In this document: positions 18,116 to 27,028 of the stretch, piece after piece
Numbering within the stretch: the first letter of the stretch is position 1
How the letters are laid out: each line of letters begins with the position of its first letter
IMG/VR virus record: IMGVR_UViG_3300035698_002599
Coordinates: 1-50,057 of that record
Length of the DNA: 50,057 nt
From: a virus
Reading direction: 5' to 3' (one strand)
The notes under the pieces: generated by a model
Seen by the model: only the letters and a program-made list of their open reading frames with translations
What the model was told of the DNA's origin: nothing
Databases searched by the model: none
Program-made: the position numbers and the translations under genes

Positions 18116-18488
18116 CAAAATTGAAATAAAACCTGCAACACGGCATGACGTTAAAGAAATCTTTGATGGAAAAATGCAAGATACATGCCGGGCATGGTCG
18201 GTCTTTATCAATGAAGAATTGGTGGCCGTATCTGGTGTATCCATAACGGGCACGCTTATGTTAGCATTCAGTGAGATTAAAGCTGGTTCGGAATACAGCA
18301 AAATCACCTGCTGGCGTGCCACCAAAAAAATATGGGAAAACATGAAGGGTCTTGGCTATCCTATGCTATATGCAGTGGCTGCGCCCGGTCTATTAACAGC
18401 ACCAGCGTTTTTAAAGCGTCTGGGATTTATACATAAAGAATCCTCTGTACGGGGCGAAATTTACTTATGGGAGAAACATTATGGCTGA
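18108..18488 (+). CDS. T7 gp13-like / acetyltransferase-like protein
   Basis: 126 residues with a GNAT-like layout: an opening IEIKPATRHDVKEIF, a strand pair around ELVAVSGVSITG, and a C-terminal AFLKRLGFIHKESSVRGEIYLW. T7 gp13 (138 residues) belongs to a family with this type of fold and sits at the same place. The acetyl-CoA loop typical of active enzymes is not clear, so catalysis should not be assumed. It overlaps genes on both sides by 8 bases and is probably an assembly factor for the internal core. Confidence 0.7.
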   Translation: MADKIEIKPATRHDVKEIFDGKMQDTCRAWSVFINEELVAVSGVSITGTLMLAFSEIKAGSEYSKITCWRATKKIWENMKGLGYPMLYAVAAPGLLTAPAFLKRLGFIHKESSVRGEIYLWEKHYG

Positions 18489-19083
18489 CCCTTTAACCAT
18501 TGGACTTATGGTTGGCGGCACAATCTTGCAGGCAGTGGGACAGCGTAATGCTGGGATTGCTGCGAAACAAGAAGCTGATGCGCAGGCCCAATTCCAAGAA
18601 AATGTTGCTGACTCTCAATCAAAACAATTAAAACAAAAGGCAGGGCAAGAGCGTGCCGTGGCCCAGCAACGTGCGATTGCCAAGCGCAAAGAAAGCACGC
18701 TGGCGCAATCCCGCGCCACAGCCGTGGCAGCCGCAAGTGGTGGTGGAGCGTTTGACCCCACTGTGGTTGGTATCCTTGGTGATTTGGAAGCGGAAGGTGA
18801 TTACAATGTGCTAGCCGCCCTTTATGAAGGCGATACAGTCGCGCAGGATTTGGAATATGATGCTGACCTTAAAGTTATGTCAGCGGGATACTCTGGGGAA
18901 TTGCTCAGAACCGCTGGTAAAAATGAGAAGAAAGCCGGGCAATTGGCTGCCTTCTCTACTATTCTTAGTGGTGCTGGCTCTGCCGCAGGCAGCAAAGCAG
19001 GCCAATCCCTCGCAACAAAATACGGCGGTGGAAGAGAAACATGGGCAAACGGCGATTCATTCAAATCAACAAAATACGGATAA
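18481..19083 (+). CDS. Internal virion protein (T7 gp14-like)
   Basis: 200 residues; T7 gp14 is 196. A short hydrophobic N-terminus (LTIGLMVGGTILQAVG) is followed by a long helical Ala/Gln/Lys-rich body and a Gly/Ser/Ala-rich C-terminus. In T7 the equivalent protein is ejected first and inserts in the outer membrane. GGGAGAAA precedes the ATG. Order gp13-, gp14-, then two large core proteins is kept. Assigned from order, length and composition. Confidence 0.75.
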   Translation: MADPLTIGLMVGGTILQAVGQRNAGIAAKQEADAQAQFQENVADSQSKQLKQKAGQERAVAQQRAIAKRKESTLAQSRATAVAAASGGGAFDPTVVGILGDLEAEGDYNVLAALYEGDTVAQDLEYDADLKVMSAGYSGELLRTAGKNEKKAGQLAAFSTILSGAGSAAGSKAGQSLATKYGGGRETWANGDSFKSTKYG

Positions 19084-19087
19084 TATT

Positions 19088-21376
19088 ATGCCAACATTAC
19101 CAACCACAGTAGGAAAAAGTTTACCCAGCGCAACGCCGGGCGTGCAATCGCTTGATGTTGGGCAGATATCCAGCGCCATATCACGGGTTGGTTCTTCTAA
19201 TCAGGCATTGGCACGCGCCACGCAGGATTCAGGGGAAAGTTTGTCAAGGGCAGGCGAAGACCGCAACAACACAAGAATTAAAGCAGAAGCGGAAGCCAAG
19301 GATAAACAGGACAGATATGAGCGTGCATTAGCAAAATCAAATATGCGAAACGGCGTGAAGGAAGCGCAGGACAGGCTTGAAGACAGCCCTGATTATATAA
19401 AATATGAAGAAGATTACGCCAAGGGCGCCAGCCAAACATTTGAAACTGCTGCCGCTGGTATCTCTGATCCAAGCGTGCGTCAAATGTTTGAGATTGAAGG
19501 CCGTGATATGTATAACGATGGCCTCTTTAATGTGCGTGAAAAGATGCGCGGCAAAGAGCGTGACGCTGGGAAGGCGACAACTGAAACCGTATTGGAGCGC
19601 AACCAAGATAATTACCTGAACGCTGTAGCCGCTGGTGATGAAGCCGGGGCCAGCAAATGGATGCAGGATTCAGTCAGTGTGCTTGATGCCGCTGAAAACA
19701 AGCAATATTACAAAAAATCTGAGGCCCGGAAGAAGCGCCAAGACTATGTGAAGGGCACGCTTTCTGCGCGTCTTGACCAAATGTCACCTGTTGAGAAAAT
19801 CAAAATATTAAAGCCGGATGATATCACCACGCCTGCGGAATTCTTCAAGCCATTGGCCAAGGATAGTGGCGTATCAAAAACTTACCTGATGAAAACGGCT
19901 TCCATAGAATCCCGCTTTGATCCTAATGCTAAAAATCCAGTGTCCAGTGCCACCGGCCTTTTCCAATTTACCAAGGGCACCGCCAAGCATTATAATCTGG
20001 AAGACCCCACTGACCCGGTAGAATCCACCAAAGCTGCGATTGCTCTGGCAAAAGATAATCAGAAAGCAATTACCAAAGCGCTGGGCCGTCCTGCCACTGA
20101 CGCTGAATTGTACTTGGCCCACCAGCAAGGCGGCGCAGGCGCCGCTGCATTGCTGCGTGACCCAACAATGTCTGCTGTTGAAGCATTGACGCCTGTGTAT
20201 AAAAACAATAAAGCGCTGGCAACCAAAGCTGTGGAAAACAACGGCGGCGATATCCGCATGACGGCGGGAGAATTCTCCAGCAAATGGATAAACAAATATG
20301 ATGCGGAGCCAGTGGGCAAAGATACTGACGTGTCTTTCTACGGGAAAACTGGCACATGGACGGATATGCTGAGTAATAAGCAGCGTGCTGATGAATATGA
20401 AAGCGCCCTATCAGAATTGGATAAGATGGGTGAAACCGCCCAAAATGAACGCTTTGCCAATATGTCGCTGGAACAAGATGAAATGTTCACTCAAACAATT
20501 GGCGGGGGCATGACCTATAAGCAGGTGGCTGACTATGAAGAAGCCAACCGCCATGACCCAAAGGCTGCGGAATTTGCTGCTGGTCTGAAAGATTTGCTGT
20601 CACCAACGCAAAAAGACCTTGGCAAAGTGATTGATCAGAACGCGTCCAATGCTGAATACCTGAAATTGTGGGATACATTCCGTAAATTTGAAATTTCTGT
20701 GGGCAAGGTCAAAGGGCTTGATAAGGTCAAAGGCGGCGGTGAGGCTGAAATATCAGAACTTCTGGCATTTCAGCGTGACGTTGTGAAGGCTTCAAAGCAC
20801 CTGACGCCTGCACAATCCACCAATTTTCAAAAGATGGTACCGATATTGCGCCAAAAAATTAACGGCGCTGTGGCACCGGGCTTCTGGACAAACAATGCGG
20901 AAGCCATGACCGATGATATTTATGCGGAAGGCTATGATATGGCCACGGACTTCTTCGCAAATAACCCAGAAATCAATACAGAAGAAGCACAATTGCAGGT
21001 GTTTGAAGACATTTTCAACGTGGCAGAAGTAGCGCAGGCTAAGGGTGACCCAGAAGAATTGGGTAAAATAGGTACCAAGGTGGTCAACCGTTATGTGCGC
21101 AGCCTGTTTCCACAATTCAATGGCGTGCCTGACGACCAAATGCCCACCACGATTTTCAAAGCAGATGGCACCAGCTTGAATTTACCAGCGGCGGGGGCAA
21201 TCAACACCAAGGCTGACGGCAAGACAAAGATACCGCTTGAACCGTTGCGCAAGGAATATACTGCCAAAGGCGGCAATAAAATCACCCTGCAACAAATACA
21301 GGATACTGCGGCTGACACTAACAGCACGCCGCATGAGGTTTTGCGCCAATTGAAATTGAAGGGGATTATTGAATAA
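19088..21376 (+). CDS. Internal virion protein with lytic transglycosylase domain
   Basis: 762 residues from the ATG at 19088. A soluble lytic transglycosylase domain lies at about residues 255-370. The likely catalytic Glu274 sits in ASIESRFDPNAKNP and is followed by SATGLFQFT and a later LAHQQGG motif. The flanking regions are long and helical. During infection such proteins open the peptidoglycan for DNA entry. In T7 the transglycosylase is part of gp16, the largest core protein; here it is in the smaller one at the gp15 position. It overlaps the next gene by one base (TAATG). Confidence 0.85.
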   Translation: MPTLPTTVGKSLPSATPGVQSLDVGQISSAISRVGSSNQALARATQDSGESLSRAGEDRNNTRIKAEAEAKDKQDRYERALAKSNMRNGVKEAQDRLEDSPDYIKYEEDYAKGASQTFETAAAGISDPSVRQMFEIEGRDMYNDGLFNVREKMRGKERDAGKATTETVLERNQDNYLNAVAAGDEAGASKWMQDSVSVLDAAENKQYYKKSEARKKRQDYVKGTLSARLDQMSPVEKIKILKPDDITTPAEFFKPLAKDSGVSKTYLMKTASIESRFDPNAKNPVSSATGLFQFTKGTAKHYNLEDPTDPVESTKAAIALAKDNQKAITKALGRPATDAELYLAHQQGGAGAAALLRDPTMSAVEALTPVYKNNKALATKAVENNGGDIRMTAGEFSSKWINKYDAEPVGKDTDVSFYGKTGTWTDMLSNKQRADEYESALSELDKMGETAQNERFANMSLEQDEMFTQTIGGGMTYKQVADYEEANRHDPKAAEFAAGLKDLLSPTQKDLGKVIDQNASNAEYLKLWDTFRKFEISVGKVKGLDKVKGGGEAEISELLAFQRDVVKASKHLTPAQSTNFQKMVPILRQKINGAVAPGFWTNNAEAMTDDIYAEGYDMATDFFANNPEINTEEAQLQVFEDIFNVAEVAQAKGDPEELGKIGTKVVNRYVRSLFPQFNGVPDDQMPTTIFKADGTSLNLPAAGAINTKADGKTKIPLEPLRKEYTAKGGNKITLQQIQDTAADTNSTPHEVLRQLKLKGIIE

Positions 21377-24300
21377 TGCCCAATTTATATGATGAATATG
21401 ACATTGAACCAGAAGCACCAAAGGGCAATCTGTTTGACCAATATGGCGTTAATCCGTCCAACCCTGATACTGAGCAAAAGCAAAAGATTTTTGACCAAGA
21501 TTCGGGCCGCACGATTGAAGCCCCCACTGGCGTTGCGCCGGAAGAAGCTGTTTATAGTGACCGGGTGAACAACCGTGGTGAAGACCCCAGCAAGTTTATT
21601 GGGTTTGTTGATATGGGCGCTGACCATGCTGCTGCCCTTGGCAAAGGTGCCGCTGCTTTTGGTGCGTCCGTTCCAACAACGCTGACCACAAGCAGCCAAG
21701 TGCTGACCGCAGAAGCTACAAAGCAGGGCCTATTATCACGCCGCACGCAAGAAGATAAACGCGCCCGGCGCAAAGCATTGACCATTGGCACGGATGGAAA
21801 GCGCAAGGCAATCACCAATGAAGAAATGATGGCCAATAAAGATTTATTCCAGCCTATTGGTGGATTTGGTTTTGAAGCGCTGGTCACCTCACGGGGCCGG
21901 ACAATTACAGGCGCAAGACTTCACAGCCTTTTCCTGAATGATAAGGAAATTGACCAGAAGGTGGCGAAGCAGGACAAAATTATCAACGCCGCGCACCGGG
22001 TACGCGCAAAGAACCAGCGCTGGATTGAACGCAATATCCCACGCGGTGAAGGCTCATTGGGCTTTATGTACGATGTTGGGGGCACAGGTGCTTCCGTTGT
22101 CACGTCCATTGCTGTGGCCGCCATTACAAAGCAGCCTGCCGCTGCTGCAATTCTCTTTGGTGAGATTACAAAATCAGAAGCATATCTGGATTATCGTGAA
22201 GCAGGATTCAGCCCGGATGATGCTGCTGGCATTGCCAATTTGCGCGGTGTTATTGAAGGTGGGCTGGAATTTGTGGGCGTTTCCACGTTCTTCAAGCTGG
22301 CCACAAAGAATAAAGGCGTGCGCTTAATCGTTGCCCGTGCTGTGGAAGAAGCTTTGCAGGAAGGGTCACAAACGCTGGCCGGGGAAATCATTGACCAGTC
22401 CACTGGCTTGATTGATTTGGATATCAAAGGCGGCTTGGGCCGTGTTGCCTACTCTATGGTGCTTGGCTCTATTGGTGGCGGTGGAACAGCCAGCGTCATG
22501 GAAATTGGTAAAAAGCTGGCCAAAGAAGAAAAGATTGAAATTACTGACCCTGAATTGCTGGCTATTGCTGAGGCTTTGGAGAATAACAAAGATGCGCTGG
22601 ATACTGAGATAGCCAAGGCGCTGGAACAGGAAGCCACTGAGCGCAGCGCTAATCCGCAGGCTGAACAGCGCGTCCTGAATATCGTTAAAAAATTCCAAGC
22701 TGGTGACGTGATTGATGTGCAGAAGGAAATTGCTGCCAGCAAGGAACTGAGCGACATTGAAAAACAAGAATTGATGGAAGTGGTTGCGCAGACTGAGAAT
22801 GCGCAGCGCGGCGCCGTGGAACATGCTGTGAAGGAAGGCCGCATTAATGAATTGGAAAAGCAGGTATCCGGCATTGATGAACAATTGGCCGATGCCCAAA
22901 ACGCATTTGATAATGCCAGTGAAGCCCTGACACAATTTGATGCCGGGAAAGAAAGCACCATACCGGGCACTGTGGAAGCGCAGGAGCAGGACAAAGAACG
23001 CAAGCGCCTTGATAAGATGGTGCGCAATACAGAACGCCGCATAGGTGCGCTGGGCAAGAAGCGCGTGAAGGTTGATGAAGAATTGGGCTTCCTGATTGAA
23101 CAAGGCGTGGATGAAGTCACGCTGGATAAAGGACAAAAGGTACCAAAGGGTGCGCAGACCATTGTTGATTTTCTGGTGGAACGTGGTGGCGTCAATGCAG
23201 CCGGGGAATTATCCGGTATGGATTTAGAAAAAGCCAAGGGCGCTGGTTCTCGCACGCTGCGCCAGCTTGTGAATGATGGTGGCCAAACGCTTGATTATGC
23301 GCGTGAAGCTGCTGAGGAAGCCGGGTACCTGCCAGAAGGCAGTGATATCAATGACCTGCTGAATATCATTACAGACACTGTGGGTGGCAATCCTGCTTAC
23401 AGCCAGAATGACATTGATAATGTTTTTGCTGTGGATAGCGCTGTGGAAGCTAATGCCAATACCGAAGCACTGAATGAAAAGATGATTGAAGTGCGTGATG
23501 AAATAATGGTATCTGACCTGCCACGCCAGCGCCGCGTGACGCGTGATGATATCCGCGCCATTGCAGAAGAAGCCATGCTGCGTGAAGCGCAGGGTGAAAC
23601 TGTGGATGATGGGCCGCTGGAAGAACGTGGTGAAAATTCCCCTATCAAGGCATTTGAAGGTGTCACAAGGGATGAATTTTTAGGCTCACCCAAAATAGTT
23701 TCACCAAAAGACGGCGCGGATTTAACGCCCACAGATTTTAAAAGCGTTGCTGACAGTGCTGGCGAACCATTTTTAGATGGTCAGTATGAAATAAAATACG
23801 GTGATAATACCGCCGTTGTTTATGACGATGGCACTGCGATTGCCTCTTATGGCCCCGGCGTTCTTACTGTAGCCAAAGGGCACAGAAAACAGGGGATTGC
23901 AGAAGAACTTGTCTACCAAGCGCGGGCTAAATTTCCAAACTTCCCTATAGCTGAAACACGCAATAAGACTTCCCAGAAAATACAAGAAAAAGTTTGGGAT
24001 AGAATACAGCGTGAATTAAAAGCACCCGTACAAGAAGCTGCACCTGCGCCAAAACAGGCCGCACAGCCAGCACGTAGCGCCGTGGTGGAGGTTATCGGTG
24101 AATTGGAAGGAATGTTCCATACATTGGACAACGCCGCCACAGTGCCCTTTAAACGCATTTTATCAGAAGGCACAGGTGCGCGTGCAGCATTTGAGCCTAA
24201 AAAGATATCCAGCGCCAAGCAGGTATCCACAAAAGCAGGTACCTTACGCAAGCTGGGCATTAAGATTAATAAAAAATCTCTACGCGCCACACAGCAATCA

Positions 24301-26934
24301 TTGAGAAAAGCACAGAAGCTGGCCCTGACTGACGCCAAGGCAGCACAGACAGCCGTGATTAAAGCGCTGGATACCAGCGGATTACTGGCTGCGGACAAAG
24401 CAAAGTTTTTGAAGACGGTTAAAAATATCCAGACCACCGCGCAGGCGCAGAAGCAAATGCCCAAAATTGCGTCACGCATTAACGCTCTGGCAGAAAAGCA
24501 GCAACGCCGCCAGCTTGTGGTTGGTATCAATAAGGTGTTGAAACGTAAGCTTAAAAAGCAATCCGGTAAAGTGGTGGGCACGCTGTCACCTGAAACGCAC
24601 CAAATTCTGGAAGAATTAAAGCGCATAAATAAATTCACAAAAGACCAAGCTGCTGAGGAATTAGGCAAGCGCACCGGGGATATTGACCATGTGCCTGATG
24701 AACAAGAGCGCATGGAAAATGTCATATTATCACTAAAAGCTGACTTGAACGCCGTGTCCGTGCAGGACGTTATGCAGCTTGCGCTGGATATCAATGACGT
24801 GATTACGTCTGGTAAAAAAGAAGCTGAACTGCGGGGCCTCAAGAAAAAGCACGCTGCGGATAAATCAAAAGAAGAATTTATTGAATTGATAGGTGACGTA
24901 AAGCCGCTGGATGAAGGCCAATACTTCCGGCGCGTATCGCGTGCGCTTAAACGTGGCGCTGCCAATGGGTTCAATTCATGGTCTGGCGTGCTGCGCACCC
25001 GGCTGGAATTCATCATGGACAGCAAAGATAATGACCGGGTAAAGGACTTCTTACAAAATGATGCTTCCGTATTTGAGGAAACGCGGATTTATGAAGAAGG
25101 CAAAATGGCCATGGTCAATAAGATTGGCACAAGCATTGGCAAAATCACTGGACTTTCCCAGCGCAAGCTGGTGCGTAAATTCTTAAAAGATAGCGCTGAT
25201 AAAATACACCTTGGGGTGTTTACCCATTCTGATGGCGTGCGCCGGGAAGTCACAATGAGCCGCGCTGAACTGCGGAAGCGCTGGATGGAATACCAAGACC
25301 CGAATATAGCGGAAGCGCTGGAACATGAGCAGGGCAATGCCTACACGGAAGAAATTTTCAGTGCAATCACCAATGAATTGAGTGAAGAAGATATCCAGAT
25401 AGCCAAGGCACAGCTTGAATTTTACAATGAATATTACCAGCGCATAAATGACAAGTACCGCAAAATCTACGGTATTGATTTGCCCAAGGTGGAATTTTAC
25501 AGCCCGATTCGCCGGGAGATTGCCACAGGTGAAATTGATCCATTCCTGCAAGGCATTTTGTATCAGGGTGGTGTTGCGCCTTCCTCATTCAAGTCCAGAA
25601 CGCCCAACGTATTACCGCTGCGCCAAATGGGTGATTTTGAAGTGCTTATGTCTCACATTCAGGAAATGGAATATTTCATAGCTTATGCTGAGAAGGTGCG
25701 CCATATGGAACGCGTGTTCAAAGATAAGGATGTGCAGCGCCTTATCCATGACAAGGCTGGTGAAAACGCCCTGAAACAGATTAACCGGGATATTGATTAC
25801 TTCACCAAGAAGGGCCGTGATATGGGCATAATTGGTGGCGAGTCCCTGCGTGCGCTGGTCAGAAACTTTGGATTTGCACAACTGGCAGCCAAGCCACAGA
25901 TTGGATTGAAGCAGCTTACGTCCTTTCCGGCGTTTATGAGTGGCGTTAAATCTGCTGACTTCATGGAAGGTCTGGCTGTTCTGGCCAAGAATCCTAAAGC
26001 GGCCATGGAAGTTATGAAGCCGTCAAAATTCTGGCAGCAACGTGGTATCAATCTTGACCGTGATTTGGTTGATGTTGTGAATGATAAATCAAAATTGAAC
26101 TTCCTTGGTAAGCGCCCGGACGTGGCCAGAATCCTTATGATGCCCATTACCATTGGGGATAAGGGCGCCATTTTTGTTGGCGGTTATGCGCATTATTACG
26201 CAGCCAAAAAAGGTTTTATTGCCAAGGGCATGAGCGAAAAAGAAGCGCACGCCAAGGCTATGAAGTCATGGGAACGTCATGCCGCCAATACGCAACAATC
26301 CACAGACCCTGACCAAATGAGTGAATTACAGCGCAGCAATAACGTGCTGGCCCGGTTGTTGACGCAGTTTATGTCTTCACCCAATGCGCTGGCGCGTGCG
26401 GAATATTCAGCCATTGTCAATTTTTCCAAGGGACGCCTGAGCAAACGCGAATTTGCCAAGCAATTCTTTATTTTCCACCTGCTTATCCCCAACATGTTCA
26501 TGCTGGCAAGCAATGGATTTACTTGGGATGATGAAGGCCAAGCGCAGGCGTCACTACTGGGTACGCTTAATGGCTTCTTTGTTCTGGGTAATTTGATGGA
26601 AGCTGCCGTATCCACTGCCATATCTGGTGATTTCTTTGAAAGCAGTATCCGTCACCCGGCTGATTTTTATGAACCGCTTTTAAGATTTGCAAAAGACTTT
26701 GCAGAAGACGGTGTGCTGTTTGATGATGTGATGGAAGCAGGCAGTAACCTTGATGATTTGCTGGAAGGTACCAGCATGGCCACAGGCATACCGCTGCGCA
26801 CGCTTTACATGGAAGTTTATGGCCTTAACCAGCTTATAAACGCCCCCAATAGTGAAGAAAAAGTGGGTGGTGGATATCTTATGTTGGGGTATAGTCCGTA
26901 CACAGTGAAGAATAAAGTTTTTGGTGACGATTAA
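21376..26934 (+). CDS. Giant internal virion protein (T7 gp16 position)
   Basis: 1852 residues, compared with about 1318 for T7 gp16. It is mostly helical, with a Gly/Ala-rich hydrophobic region at about residues 230-265 and a long coiled-coil section at about 370-560. A short patch near residues 800-870 resembles part of a GNAT fold (VAKGHRKQGIAEELVYQAR). Lys/Ala-rich helices and a large C-terminal helical domain follow. No transglycosylase motif is visible. Such large phage proteins are ejected into the cell and form the DNA channel. Start is coupled to the upstream stop. The next 94 bp carry a promoter candidate and leader repeats. Confidence 0.75.
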   Translation: MPNLYDEYDIEPEAPKGNLFDQYGVNPSNPDTEQKQKIFDQDSGRTIEAPTGVAPEEAVYSDRVNNRGEDPSKFIGFVDMGADHAAALGKGAAAFGASVPTTLTTSSQVLTAEATKQGLLSRRTQEDKRARRKALTIGTDGKRKAITNEEMMANKDLFQPIGGFGFEALVTSRGRTITGARLHSLFLNDKEIDQKVAKQDKIINAAHRVRAKNQRWIERNIPRGEGSLGFMYDVGGTGASVVTSIAVAAITKQPAAAAILFGEITKSEAYLDYREAGFSPDDAAGIANLRGVIEGGLEFVGVSTFFKLATKNKGVRLIVARAVEEALQEGSQTLAGEIIDQSTGLIDLDIKGGLGRVAYSMVLGSIGGGGTASVMEIGKKLAKEEKIEITDPELLAIAEALENNKDALDTEIAKALEQEATERSANPQAEQRVLNIVKKFQAGDVIDVQKEIAASKELSDIEKQELMEVVAQTENAQRGAVEHAVKEGRINELEKQVSGIDEQLADAQNAFDNASEALTQFDAGKESTIPGTVEAQEQDKERKRLDKMVRNTERRIGALGKKRVKVDEELGFLIEQGVDEVTLDKGQKVPKGAQTIVDFLVERGGVNAAGELSGMDLEKAKGAGSRTLRQLVNDGGQTLDYAREAAEEAGYLPEGSDINDLLNIITDTVGGNPAYSQNDIDNVFAVDSAVEANANTEALNEKMIEVRDEIMVSDLPRQRRVTRDDIRAIAEEAMLREAQGETVDDGPLEERGENSPIKAFEGVTRDEFLGSPKIVSPKDGADLTPTDFKSVADSAGEPFLDGQYEIKYGDNTAVVYDDGTAIASYGPGVLTVAKGHRKQGIAEELVYQARAKFPNFPIAETRNKTSQKIQEKVWDRIQRELKAPVQEAAPAPKQAAQPARSAVVEVIGELEGMFHTLDNAATVPFKRILSEGTGARAAFEPKKISSAKQVSTKAGTLRKLGIKINKKSLRATQQSLRKAQKLALTDAKAAQTAVIKALDTSGLLAADKAKFLKTVKNIQTTAQAQKQMPKIASRINALAEKQQRRQLVVGINKVLKRKLKKQSGKVVGTLSPETHQILEELKRINKFTKDQAAEELGKRTGDIDHVPDEQERMENVILSLKADLNAVSVQDVMQLALDINDVITSGKKEAELRGLKKKHAADKSKEEFIELIGDVKPLDEGQYFRRVSRALKRGAANGFNSWSGVLRTRLEFIMDSKDNDRVKDFLQNDASVFEETRIYEEGKMAMVNKIGTSIGKITGLSQRKLVRKFLKDSADKIHLGVFTHSDGVRREVTMSRAELRKRWMEYQDPNIAEALEHEQGNAYTEEIFSAITNELSEEDIQIAKAQLEFYNEYYQRINDKYRKIYGIDLPKVEFYSPIRREIATGEIDPFLQGILYQGGVAPSSFKSRTPNVLPLRQMGDFEVLMSHIQEMEYFIAYAEKVRHMERVFKDKDVQRLIHDKAGENALKQINRDIDYFTKKGRDMGIIGGESLRALVRNFGFAQLAAKPQIGLKQLTSFPAFMSGVKSADFMEGLAVLAKNPKAAMEVMKPSKFWQQRGINLDRDLVDVVNDKSKLNFLGKRPDVARILMMPITIGDKGAIFVGGYAHYYAAKKGFIAKGMSEKEAHAKAMKSWERHAANTQQSTDPDQMSELQRSNNVLARLLTQFMSSPNALARAEYSAIVNFSKGRLSKREFAKQFFIFHLLIPNMFMLASNGFTWDDEGQAQASLLGTLNGFFVLGNLMEAAVSTAISGDFFESSIRHPADFYEPLLRFAKDFAEDGVLFDDVMEAGSNLDDLLEGTSMATGIPLRTLYMEVYGLNQLINAPNSEEKVGGGYLMLGYSPYTVKNKVFGDD

Positions 26935-26950
26935 ACAAAACCATAAAACC

Positions 26951-26959
26951 TGATATAGT
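26951..26959 (+). promoter_or_regulatory. Candidate extended -10 promoter before the fibre gene
   Basis: TGATATAGT: a TGn extension with TATAGT (5 of 6). There is no good -35 box 17 bases upstream. The paired leader repeats start 7 bases downstream, so they would lie at the very 5' end of the mRNA. Confidence 0.4.
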
Positions 26960-26965
26960 GAAGCT

Positions 26966-26995
26966 GCCCACCTGAACACCCGCCCACCTGAACAT
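26966..26995 (+). repeat. Paired 14-nt late-leader repeats
   Basis: GCCCACCTGAACAC (26966-26979) and GCCCACCTGAACAT (26982-26995), 2 bases apart, followed by GCTTA as at 196. Same family as 182-209 and 14131-14158. Confidence 0.75.
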
Positions 26996-27028
26996 GCTTA
27001 AAAATCTTTAAATATTTGGAGCAAAGCC

